A stretch of DNA of 21,870 nucleotides from Paludibacteraceae bacterium (GCA_904502115.1 CAJGDW010000014.1:1-21870); one strand, 5' to 3'; positions 14,005 through 20,295 are shown, numbered from the stretch's first letter. Notes: generated by a model from the letters alone, not told the origin. Program-made: numbers and translations.

Positions 14005-15333
14005 TTACAATAAACTAACCATATAGGTTGGGATATACATAAGTTCGTTATCACCTTTTTGAAAATCTTTACTGTAAACTAGGAAACTATTGCTTATTCT
14101 TTGAGAATATTTTTGTCTAAAAACATCTAAAGAAGCATGGGTCTTATATCCAGAGGATTTCACTTCTATTGGACAAATCTTATTTCCTTTAGACAAAAGA
14201 AAATCTATCTCATAATAATGTTTTTCATCACGTTTCCAAGTATGATAAAACAATTTATTTCCAGAAGAAACCAATTGCTGTGCCACTATATTCTCAAAAA
14301 TATAACCTAAGTTTACTGATAACTTATCTGAAAGCAATTTTTGATAAATTACGTTCTCTGTATAATTCTTATCATAAAAAGCTAAGGTTACGAATAAGCC
14401 TGTATCGCATAAAAACAACTTGAAGATGTTTTTATCTTTAGTTAAAGACATGCCTACATTAGGGTCTGAAGTATGATATGCTACATTAACAATTTTACTT
14501 TCATCCAATTTCTGCAATAAATCATCTTGCAATTCTTCATTAATATTACCTAAAACCTTAGATGTTATATACCTCCTATCATTCTTTGCCAGCATTCCTG
14601 GTATCGAATTAAACATCATAGATAGTTTTCCTGAAGGATCTATTTTTTGCAAATCTTCTTCATATAATTTTAATATTCTGCGCTTAGCAATGTCCACTTC
14701 ATTAAAATTATTTGTTTCTAGATATGCAAGAATAGCCTGAGGCATACCACCTACCAACATATATAATCTAAATCTACGCATCATTTCCCTATGCATATCA
14801 TCCAATGGTTTCTTATCTTCCCAATATTTTTTTATAAAAGGGAATGTCATATTATCATCAAGTGCCCAACAAAATTCCTCATAATCCATCGGATACATAG
14901 ATATTCTATCTTCTTCACTTGGTATAGTAATGGTTTCTACGTTCTTCTTTATACTGATTAGTGAACCTGTTTCAATATAATCATATCTACCATCTTGTAC
15001 CAAGTATTTTATTGCCTGTCTTGCATTAGGACATTTTTGCACCTCATCAAATATAATTAGAGAATTTCTTTCTTCTAATTTTATCTTATAAACGGTTTGA
15101 AGAAATAGAAAAATATAATCCAAATCCATAAGATTATCAAAGAGTTTCTTTACCTCTTCTGAGGTTTTATTAAAATCTATTAATATATAAGATTTGTATT
15201 CATTTTTAGCAAATTCCTCAACTATAGTAGATTTTCCAATACGTCTTGCCCCCTCTATTAATAATGCAGTTTTACCATTATTTTCACGTTTCCACTGCAA
15301 AATTTTGTCGTATATTTTTCTTTTAAAAACCAT
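14005..15333 (-). CDS. AAA ATPase with C-terminal DUF4143 domain
   Basis: This protein (442 aa from the ATG at 15333) belongs to the widespread AAA+DUF4143 ATPase group, whose cellular role is not settled. Walker A is GARRIGKST (28-36) and Walker B is SLIIFDEVQKCP, followed by a sensor-like IETGSLIS. The C-terminal DUF4143 part has the PD-(D/E)XK-like trace YEIDFLLSKGNKICPIEVKS, so nuclease ancestry is likely. A GTG at 15342 would add three residues; the ATG lies about 20 nt below the predicted transcription start and is preferred. The gene is A/T-rich relative to the ribD operon and stands alone with its own promoter and terminator. This suggests acquisition as a single unit. Confidence 0.88.
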   Translation of the reverse strand: MVFKRKIYDKILQWKRENNGKTALLIEGARRIGKSTIVEEFAKNEYKSYILIDFNKTSEEVKKLFDNLMDLDYIFLFLQTVYKIKLEERNSLIIFDEVQKCPNARQAIKYLVQDGRYDYIETGSLISIKKNVETITIPSEEDRISMYPMDYEEFCWALDDNMTFPFIKKYWEDKKPLDDMHREMMRRFRLYMLVGGMPQAILAYLETNNFNEVDIAKRRILKLYEEDLQKIDPSGKLSMMFNSIPGMLAKNDRRYITSKVLGNINEELQDDLLQKLDESKIVNVAYHTSDPNVGMSLTKDKNIFKLFLCDTGLFVTLAFYDKNYTENVIYQKLLSDKLSVNLGYIFENIVAQQLVSSGNKLFYHTWKRDEKHYYEIDFLLSKGNKICPIEVKSSGYKTHASLDVFRQKYSQRISNSFLVYSKDFQKGDNELMYIPTYMVSLL

Positions 15334-15360
15334 AACACACAACTATTTGATTATCTGCAA

Positions 15361-15391
15361 CAAATATACACATTTTTTATTCCCCCACAAA
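15361..15391 (-). promoter_or_regulatory. Promoter of the AAA ATPase gene
   Basis: On the - strand TTTG (15391-15388), a 19-bp spacer and TATATTTG (15368-15361) match the consensus exactly. The TTTG belongs to the first of three AATTTGTGGG copies at 33-bp intervals. Confidence 0.7.
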
Positions 15392-15460
15392 TTCAAAATG
15401 CCAAAAACTGCATTCTCCCACAAATTTAAAATAGCATTTCACCTATTTCCCCACAAATTT
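15384..15460. repeat. Three CCCACAAATT sites with exact 33-bp period
   Basis: CCCACAAATT starts at 15384, 15417 and 15450, precisely 33 bp apart. Flanking bases are partly conserved (C/T then AAAAT in copies 1 and 2). Read on the - strand the core is AATTTGTGGG, and the copy nearest the gene contains the promoter -33 TTTG. Three turns of the helix separate the copies, so all face the same side of DNA. The copies may be operator sites or the residue of a tandem duplication. Confidence 0.75.
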
Positions 15461-15466
15461 GCAAAC

Positions 15467-15502
15467 AAAAAACCCTCGAGCCACATTGAAATGACTCGAG
15501 GG
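15467..15502 (-). terminator. Terminator of the 124-aa gene (copy 2 of the duplicated hairpin)
   Basis: CCCTCGAG pairs with CTCGAGGG (15473-15502), followed on the - strand by TTTTTT. The inner 28 bp are identical to 13971-13998. Confidence 0.8.
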
Positions 15503-15532
15503 ATATTGCACAAAACGCAAGGCTGATTTCAC

Positions 15533-15907
15533 TTATAGGCTATTTTTTATCTCTTCAACGTTAATACCTTCACATATAATTGTCCCTTGACGAATTTCAT
15601 CTAAATATTCTTCATTAGCATATAAATAACTTGATTCTCCACGTTCTTTTAACTTTTTAGATATTTCAAGGTTAACTTTGTCGTTATATATACATTCATC
15701 TATTTCTTCGCTTGTATATCCTCCGCCAAGTGATTCATATAAATCCTCTTGTTCTTCTGTTAAAAACTCTACACTATCCCCCAAAATATCTCTTGTCCAA
15801 TTTTGTTCTCCGATAATATTCAATACAAACTGATTAAAATCTTCATTATGAGAGTGATGAAGTAATTTTCTAACTATTACTTCTTGTTGTTTAGTTAGTT
15901 TTTCCAT
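15533..15907 (-). CDS. Acidic protein of unknown function
   Basis: I do not recognise this 124-aa protein. It is acidic and mostly helical in look, with no signal peptide or membrane segment. The N-terminal third (KLTKQQEVIVRKLLHHSHNE) reads as amphipathic helices. The middle contains a Glu/Asp-rich stretch (FLTEEQEDLYESLGGGYTSE) and the end is INVEEIKNSL. A 32-aa ORF overlaps its start by 13 bp, which suggests translational coupling, and a clear terminator (15467-15502) follows the stop. Small acidic proteins of this kind are often partners or antidotes of neighbouring proteins, but nothing in the sequence proves that here. Confidence 0.6.
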   Translation of the reverse strand: MEKLTKQQEVIVRKLLHHSHNEDFNQFVLNIIGEQNWTRDILGDSVEFLTEEQEDLYESLGGGYTSEEIDECIYNDKVNLEISKKLKERGESSYLYANEEYLDEIRQGTIICEGINVEEIKNSL

Positions 15908-15993
15908 TTCTTTAACTCAGCTGTCAACTCGTCTATTTTTCTAATGCCAATAATACCACCTAAAACAAGTTGCACGCAAAAGTATAAACTCAT
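15895..15993 (-). CDS. Small ORF (32 aa), hydrophobic start and charged tail
   Basis: The ATG at 15993 opens a 32-codon frame: MSLYFCVQLVLGGIIGIRKI, then DELTAELKKWKN. The first 17 residues could form a short membrane helix and the rest a charged amphipathic helix. It ends inside the start of the 124-aa gene (13-bp overlap), the arrangement of translationally coupled genes. It may instead be an upstream control ORF or chance. No consensus promoter was found; a GGACTAAAACAAGG sequence lies upstream (16031-16046). Confidence 0.35.
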   Translation of the reverse strand: MSLYFCVQLVLGGIIGIRKIDELTAELKKWKN

Positions 15994-16136
15994 GTTTACT
16001 TTTCTATGTAATTGTATAGTGCAATGAGTTTTCCTTGTTTTAGTCCTTTTGCGTTTACTAAAGATGATTTAGGGTAATTTTGTCGACTAGAAAAGACAAT
16101 TTGTTCTTTTTCTGGTTATTTTTGTCCTACATAAAA
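15994..16136. other. Intergenic space between the small ORF and the peptidase gene
   Basis: No gene was seen in these 143 bp. They contain TTCCTTGTTTTAGTCC (16031-16046), similar to the GGACT promoter element described at 20211-20225. They also hold a 22-bp exact copy (16096-16117) of a segment of the channel gene (16957-16978). No convincing terminator for the peptidase gene was found. Confidence 0.4.
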
Positions 16137-16859
16137 TTACATTCTTTCTATAATAGTTTTCACGAACCTCAAACAGTGTTTAAGTTGAGAGAAAATAGTG
16201 TATTCCTCACTAGTATGAGCATTGTAATAACCACAACTAATATTGCAAACAGGTATTTGCAAACCTCTCATTTTTAACTCCACCACATCTGTTTTTCCGC
16301 CTTCTACCATTTGGTAATTGAATTCAGATAAAATCTGCTCTGGGATAAAATCTTTCTCACAAAGTTGAGTATTGTCTTTGCCAATATAAACCACCTCACT
16401 GTCAGCCTTTCTATCACAGGCAAGCACATATCTCACATTGTCAAAGAAAGATAAATCACACGCTCTTGAACCTCTACAACCAGCTATCTCTCCCACTTTT
16501 TCTTCTTCCACAAAAAGCGCTACCTTAAGCACAGGGCACTCATGCAATAGGTTTATGGCTACCCAAATCCCGTTTTTATCATCGGCTCCACATCCTACTT
16601 GATTATTATTTTCATCCACTGCATACACCTTGTCATCTTCCACCAAAATAGTGCGTTCGCATGGCAGATGCACCTCATCAAGATGAGCAGTGACACAAGC
16701 ATACGTATCAGCCACTCCCTTGGTGATAAAAAGATTGCCAATTTCATCCTCTACTATCTGTAGAGATAAATCGCTTAAACACGATTTCACAAAGGCTTTC
16801 ACCTCTGTCTCTCCTCCAGATTTGGCACAAATTTTATATAATTCGGTTAATAAATTCAT
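16137..16859 (-). CDS. Compact di-zinc metallopeptidase (M20/M28/M42 clan)
   Basis: This 240-aa protein shows the co-catalytic di-zinc ligand set of clan MH: AHLDEVH (H59, with D61), GCGADDKNG (bridging D93 or D94), EEEKVGE (E119, E120), ACDRKADSE (D149) and NAHTSEE (H225). It should be an aminopeptidase or related amidohydrolase in the cytosol. It is short: M20 and M42 enzymes are usually 350 or more residues and carry an extra domain, which is absent here. Several Cys residues are notable. It begins 33 bp after the channel gene on the same strand, so the two are likely co-transcribed. The substrate is unknown. Confidence 0.8.
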   Translation of the reverse strand: MNLLTELYKICAKSGGETEVKAFVKSCLSDLSLQIVEDEIGNLFITKGVADTYACVTAHLDEVHLPCERTILVEDDKVYAVDENNNQVGCGADDKNGIWVAINLLHECPVLKVALFVEEEKVGEIAGCRGSRACDLSFFDNVRYVLACDRKADSEVVYIGKDNTQLCEKDFIPEQILSEFNYQMVEGGKTDVVELKMRGLQIPVCNISCGYYNAHTSEEYTIFSQLKHCLRFVKTIIERM

Positions 16860-16892
16860 TATTTACCTATCATTTAAAACACATAAAGACCA

Positions 16893-18596
16893 CTAATCTA
16901 CATAATCTTTCATACCAAAGTCGTGCCCTTTAATTCTTGTGAGCATTTCTGGAGGTACAATTTGTTCTTTTTCTGGTTCAAGCACAGCATGAAATGTGTC
17001 GGCAATGCATTTAGTTGTCTCCAAAAATCTATTATCAAACAACCACACAAAAGCCTCAACACGCATAGTAAATATATTATCAGCTTTTATATAGTGGGCT
17101 ACATTTTGTTTGCTTACTGCATACCAAATATTTTTATCGGATTTGTAACCATATCTATTATCCAATTCAGTAGAAAGCGATTGATATAGTTTGTCAAATG
17201 TAACAAAATCTGTTACCTTGCTATTTGGATTATCATACGAAGTATCACCCTTGGTAGGATTATAGCAGAAGTGAATTTGATGAGGACGAGATTTAGGTCC
17301 TGTTGCTGCTAAAATAGGAATCACCCAACTATTTTCACGAGAGGCAAAATGGTTTATATCCTCTAAAAATAAAGAAAGGTTTGGACAATTATTTACATCT
17401 GAGATTGTGTAATAAGTAGTAGGATTATCAATATCTGTTTCAATTTCCTTTGATACAAAATTAAAATTTCCTAGTTTAGCTATATGATATGCGAACCAGC
17501 CTGTAACAGGTTCTGTAGTGCCAGATGTACAAATAATTGTAATGCGAGACCCTCTGTCTATGCAGCATCCATAAGGTTTATTTTTTACGTAGTTGATAAG
17601 CACTATATTACTTACTGGATTGTCTATTTCATTGACTGAATCTTGTAAATTATATATATGCAAACAATCAGATGCCTGAACCGCTTCTACTATCTGATCG
17701 TGTGTTATATATTTACGAGTAAGAATTCTATCTAAAGGAAGATAGCGTGGCACATAGAACAAATTTGTATGCTGTTGGTCTTTCAGAAATTTAAAAGACT
17801 GCACTATGCTACGAATCCAACCTTGCACTTTTTCCTCTTTTTCATCCTTTTCCATTACCTCGGTAAACGCCGAACCAATAAGACCTGCAGGCACAGCAAA
17901 AATAGCAATACCTAAAATACCAATAATACAAGCGATAATTCTACCTACAAATGTGATAGGAGGAGTATCAGCAAAGCCACCAGGGTCACCAATATACTGA
18001 GCAAAAGACCACACAACAGACTTCCAACCATTATTATATACATCTGGTTGAGCCTCATGTTCTACAAAGAAAAGAATAAATGAAAGAATTAAGGTAACAA
18101 TGGTTAAGAACTGCAAAGACACAACCATCTCGTGTTTCTTAGCAGTAAAAGCACGTGATAATATGCTAAATGCCTTCATATAGCGGAAAACACGAAGCAA
18201 ACGTGCTATACGAAGTACCTTTAATGCCATATATGGCACAGACATAAAGAAATGCAAATAAAAAGGATAAGTAGATAAAATATCTATCAAACCATAAAAT
18301 GAGAAACAGTATCTCACGCGACCCATAAATCCTTTATATTTAGGGTCTAGCAAGTCGGCGCACCAAATACGTAGCGTTACCTCTATTGTAAAGAATATTG
18401 TAGTAAAATAATCTATAAAGTGTAACCACTTACCATATTGCTCCACAATAGAAGAATATGTAGAAAGGAACACCTCTAAAGTAGAAATAATAATTAAACC
18501 AATAATGGTATAGTCCAGTATATTATGCCATTGTTTTGTTCTTAATTTATCATCAAAGACTCTTGATAGATTTAATTTTAAAGTTTGTATATCCAT
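16893..18596 (-). CDS. Voltage-sensor-type ion channel with unusual pore and large cytosolic domain
   Basis: This 567-aa protein has the six-helix layout of voltage-gated cation channels: S1 (about 27-50), S2 (57-78), S3 (100-118), S4 (120-145), S5 (155-180), pore loop and S6 (216-245). S4 has arginines every third residue (KVLRIARLLRVFRYMKAF). S6 reads GILGIAIFAVPAGLIGSAF, very like bacterial K+ channels. The pore loop is SFAQYIGDPGGFADTPPITF, and the usual TVGYGD filter is missing. About 320 C-terminal residues form a soluble region I do not recognise, containing ICTSGTTEPVTGWFAYH and AATGPKSRPHQIHFCYNP. The peptidase gene follows directly. Ion selectivity cannot be inferred. Confidence 0.85.
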   Translation of the reverse strand: MDIQTLKLNLSRVFDDKLRTKQWHNILDYTIIGLIIISTLEVFLSTYSSIVEQYGKWLHFIDYFTTIFFTIEVTLRIWCADLLDPKYKGFMGRVRYCFSFYGLIDILSTYPFYLHFFMSVPYMALKVLRIARLLRVFRYMKAFSILSRAFTAKKHEMVVSLQFLTIVTLILSFILFFVEHEAQPDVYNNGWKSVVWSFAQYIGDPGGFADTPPITFVGRIIACIIGILGIAIFAVPAGLIGSAFTEVMEKDEKEEKVQGWIRSIVQSFKFLKDQQHTNLFYVPRYLPLDRILTRKYITHDQIVEAVQASDCLHIYNLQDSVNEIDNPVSNIVLINYVKNKPYGCCIDRGSRITIICTSGTTEPVTGWFAYHIAKLGNFNFVSKEIETDIDNPTTYYTISDVNNCPNLSLFLEDINHFASRENSWVIPILAATGPKSRPHQIHFCYNPTKGDTSYDNPNSKVTDFVTFDKLYQSLSTELDNRYGYKSDKNIWYAVSKQNVAHYIKADNIFTMRVEAFVWLFDNRFLETTKCIADTFHAVLEPEKEQIVPPEMLTRIKGHDFGMKDYVD

Positions 18597-18646
18597 TTAT
18601 AATATCCTTATTTCATTATAGTCTTATGGACTCTCTCACACTTTCA

Positions 18647-18751
18647 CTAACTCCAAATAAAAAAACCCAATGCTATTACCAGAGGTGTTACTACACTAAT
18701 TAACACCCCTATTGTAATTAATAATCCAAATCCAACTAGAGAACAACATGG
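18647..18751 (-). pseudogene. Remnant encoding a transmembrane stretch, no start codon
   Basis: On the - strand an open frame of 34 codons after a TAA reads CCSLVGFGLLITIGVLISVV, then TPLVIALGFFIWS before TAG. This is a clean hydrophobic helix pair, yet the frame has no usable ATG, GTG or TTG near its start. It may be the tail of a small membrane protein whose front has been lost. The DNA also contains an inverted repeat (AGAGGTGTT at 18681-18689 with AACACCCCT at 18702-18710) and a 7-A run at 18659-18665, which might act as a poor terminator for the gene upstream. Confidence 0.35.
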
Positions 18752-18756
18752 TTAGA

Positions 18757-19242
18757 TTATTTCCAAACCCCTTTTTTGCAACCGTTTTTCTCACATTCTT
18801 CGTTGAATGCAGCCAGTGTCTTTTCGTCAAGTGCACCCATCGTATAGTAACGTTTGCCATCTGCTGTTGTATAGCATACTTGAGCATACAAACCAAATAC
18901 GGTATCGAATTCTTTTTCGAGCGATTTGATTTTTTTGTTGCCAGAAATACTAATATCACCACCCGAATCTGCACGCCTAACAGATGCTAGTGTTCTGTCA
19001 TCTGGAATTTCAGCTGATAAGGTTTCTCCTCTTTTCACCATATCACGTCCATAACTATAGCAAACCCACAAGTTGAGATATGGAAATTTTTTATTAAATT
19101 CCTTGCGTAATGTTCCTACTTTCTTATTGCCAGACACCGATATTTCGGTTGCTTTTTTAGCAGGTTCGGCCTTTTTAGCCGTGGTAGTTTTTTTAGCTGT
19201 TGTGGTTTTCTTTGCAGCTGCTGTTTTCTTTGCGATTGCCAT
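18757..19242 (-). CDS. Lysine-tailed protein with a duplicated domain
   Basis: This 161-aa basic protein has two parts. Residues 1-32 are a histone-H1-like Lys/Ala/Thr tail (repeated TTTAKK). It is followed by two copies of a domain of about 55 residues: ISVSGNKKVGTLRKEF (34-49 onward) and ISISGNKKIKSLEKEF (97-112 onward), each ending in a TLA-rich segment (DRTLASVR, EKTLAAFN). Similar K-V-x-TL-x-x-F repeats occur in Bacteroidota proteins of unknown function. The tail suggests nucleic-acid binding; that is inference. A promoter with a GGACT direct repeat (19430-19475) lies upstream of a 34-aa ORF that precedes it by 44 bp, so the two genes are probably co-transcribed. Confidence 0.75.
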   Translation of the reverse strand: MAIAKKTAAAKKTTTAKKTTTAKKAEPAKKATEISVSGNKKVGTLRKEFNKKFPYLNLWVCYSYGRDMVKRGETLSAEIPDDRTLASVRRADSGGDISISGNKKIKSLEKEFDTVFGLYAQVCYTTADGKRYYTMGALDEKTLAAFNEECEKNGCKKGVWK

Positions 19243-19286
19243 AATTGTAATTTTTTAATAAGTGAATAATTATAAGGTATTTGTTA

Positions 19287-19391
19287 TTAGCTAAATAAGC
19301 GTTTTAGTCTGTTTTTTAGGCTGCCTTTTGCTTTAAAGTCCAATATTGCGCCACCTATTTTGCGCTCCAAACCTTGTTTGGTGGTAATCAT
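19287..19391 (-). CDS. Small basic protein (34 aa)
   Basis: The ATG at 19391 opens a 34-codon frame: MITTKQGLERKIGGAILDFK, then AKGSLKNRLKRLFS. It is basic and amphipathic, with no membrane segment. Support: an AAGGA sequence 8-12 nt upstream, a consensus promoter whose start falls about 30 nt before the ATG, and a 44-bp gap to the 161-aa gene on the same strand. I do not recognise a family. It could be a genuine small protein or an upstream ORF controlling the next gene. Confidence 0.45.
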   Translation of the reverse strand: MITTKQGLERKIGGAILDFKAKGSLKNRLKRLFS

Positions 19392-19429
19392 TTAGTGTTC
19401 CTTACTATAGATTTCTAAAATCATTTATG

Positions 19430-19475
19430 CAAATATAAACAAACGTGAAATGCCCATCAAAGTCCTTTTTAGTCC
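19430..19475 (-). promoter_or_regulatory. Promoter with GGACT direct-repeat element
   Basis: On the - strand TTTG (19461-19458), a 20-bp spacer and TATATTTG (19437-19430) form a consensus promoter. Directly overlapping the -33 is GGACTAAAAAGGACT (19475-19461), two GGACT units one helical turn (10 bp) apart. The element starts 38 bp before the -7 box, exactly as in the promoter at 20180-20225. Confidence 0.65.
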
Positions 19476-19484
19476 ATATTTCTC

Positions 19485-19497
19485 GGGGGGGGGGGGG
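19485..19497. repeat. Homopolymer tract of 13 G
   Basis: Thirteen consecutive G residues lie about 10 bp upstream of the GGACT element of the promoter at 19430-19475, between it and the terminator at 19531-19563. Long G tracts change length by slippage. The length given may also be affected by sequencing error. Confidence 0.8.
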
Positions 19498-19530
19498 AGA
19501 GAAGGGAGTGCTTAAAATTAAGGCCGTTAG

Positions 19531-19563
19531 GAAAAAAAAAGAGGCATATTTTGTATATGCCTC
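19531..19563 (-). terminator. Terminator of the 190-aa regulator gene
   Basis: GAGGCATAT (19541-19549) pairs perfectly with ATATGCCTC (19555-19563) around 5 nt. On the - strand it is followed by nine T residues. Confidence 0.85.
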
Positions 19564-19599
19564 CTTGTTTGATTGATAGATAATCGACTAAATTCGTTA

Positions 19600-20172
19600 T
19601 TATTTCTTAAGTCTTACCATTAGCAGTCCTTTTCTAGAACCTGCCACGTAAGAGGTAGGTTGCTGGCCGTCGCGCAAAAGATTATCGAGATACATGGGAT
19701 GTCCCTCTAAAAAGCACATGGTTTGAAAGGTATCACCCTCTAAAATTTTGGCATTAGCGCTTTGAATTACCTTGTAGGTATTATGACCTAGATACCTGAA
19801 TACACAATGCCTGTTGGGCAACCAAGTTACTTCTACTTCTTGGCCTGCTTGTAGGTCTTCTGAACGAATACCAGACTCTATAAACTGTACACTCTCTTCG
19901 TCTTCTAATGTTTTAAGGTGCTCTAAATAGCCCTCAAAATCATTAAATCCTAGAAATTTAGATAGCAAACAAAGGGTAGAACGACGGGTGGTGTCTGCCC
20001 CATCTATGTATCCCCATAATCTTTTAAGTGTAGTGGGCGAGATATTTTCGTGCAGACGTTCCCATACCACTCCTGCCAAGAACTCAAAGTCGTAAGGTGT
20101 TTTGATTTGCCTGTTGACTTCTTTCTCGATGTCATGACGTAACGTTACTATTTCTGGTGAGTATTTATTCAT
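19600..20172 (-). CDS. Putative HTH regulator of Bacteroidota type
   Basis: This 190-aa protein has an N-terminal helical region (about 1-95) with RQIKTPYDFEFLAGVVWERL and SPTTLKRLWGYIDG followed by STLCLLSKFLGF. It resembles a helix-turn-helix type frequent in Bacteroidota proteins of unknown role. The C-terminal half (about 105-190) is beta-rich (QEVEVTWLPNRHCVFRYLG, GLLMVRLKK) and may be a sensing domain. The -7 box TATCTTTG ends 7 nt before the ATG. Its promoter carries the same GGACT direct repeat, at the same distance, as the promoter of the next transcription unit. A simple reading is autoregulation plus control of the neighbour. This is inference, and the DNA-binding role itself is not certain. 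Confidence 0.7.
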   Translation of the reverse strand: MNKYSPEIVTLRHDIEKEVNRQIKTPYDFEFLAGVVWERLHENISPTTLKRLWGYIDGADTTRRSTLCLLSKFLGFNDFEGYLEHLKTLEDEESVQFIESGIRSEDLQAGQEVEVTWLPNRHCVFRYLGHNTYKVIQSANAKILEGDTFQTMCFLEGHPMYLDNLLRDGQQPTSYVAGSRKGLLMVRLKK

Positions 20173-20179
20173 AGCACTA

Positions 20180-20225
20180 CAAAGATAGTATTTAATTCAA
20201 TAGCGTTTTTAATCCTTGTTAGTCC
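20180..20225 (-). promoter_or_regulatory. Promoter with GGACT direct-repeat element (regulator gene)
   Basis: The - strand carries GGACTAACAAGGATT (20225-20211), then 23 bp, then TATCTTTG (20187-20180), 7 nt before the ATG. There is no TTTG at -33, so an activator bound to the GGACT repeat may substitute for it. Confidence 0.6.
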
Positions 20226-20248
20226 TTAATTTACTGGTACGTGCACAA

Positions 20249-20276
20249 AAAAAAGGAGAACTAGTTCTCCTTTTTT
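20249..20276 (-). terminator. Terminator of the lipoprotein operon (palindromic, bidirectional)
   Basis: A perfect 28-bp palindrome has the core GGAGAACTAGTTCTCC (20255-20270), with six A on one side and six T on the other. It stands 20 bp past the stop codon of the 172-aa lipoprotein gene. Confidence 0.85.
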
Positions 20277-20295
20277 GCCTATTATACTAGGGATG

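Noticed and set aside
15384..15460. Regular 33-bp repeats resembling a mini CRISPR array
   Set aside because: Only about 10 bp per unit is strictly conserved, there are three units, and the proximal one contains a promoter element. No cas genes are near.
13965..15502. The duplicated 28-bp hairpin as attachment sites of an integrated mobile element
   Set aside because: There is no integrase, transposase or tRNA gene inside, and both copies are fully explained as terminators. Kept only as a possible recombination trace.
18757..18790. Possible programmed frameshift at AAAAAAGGGG near the end of the 161-aa gene
   Set aside because: The codon phase does not fit the classical X-XXY-YYZ pattern. 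Shifting gives either a quick stop or a short odd tail, and the hydrophobic frame downstream lies behind a stop codon.
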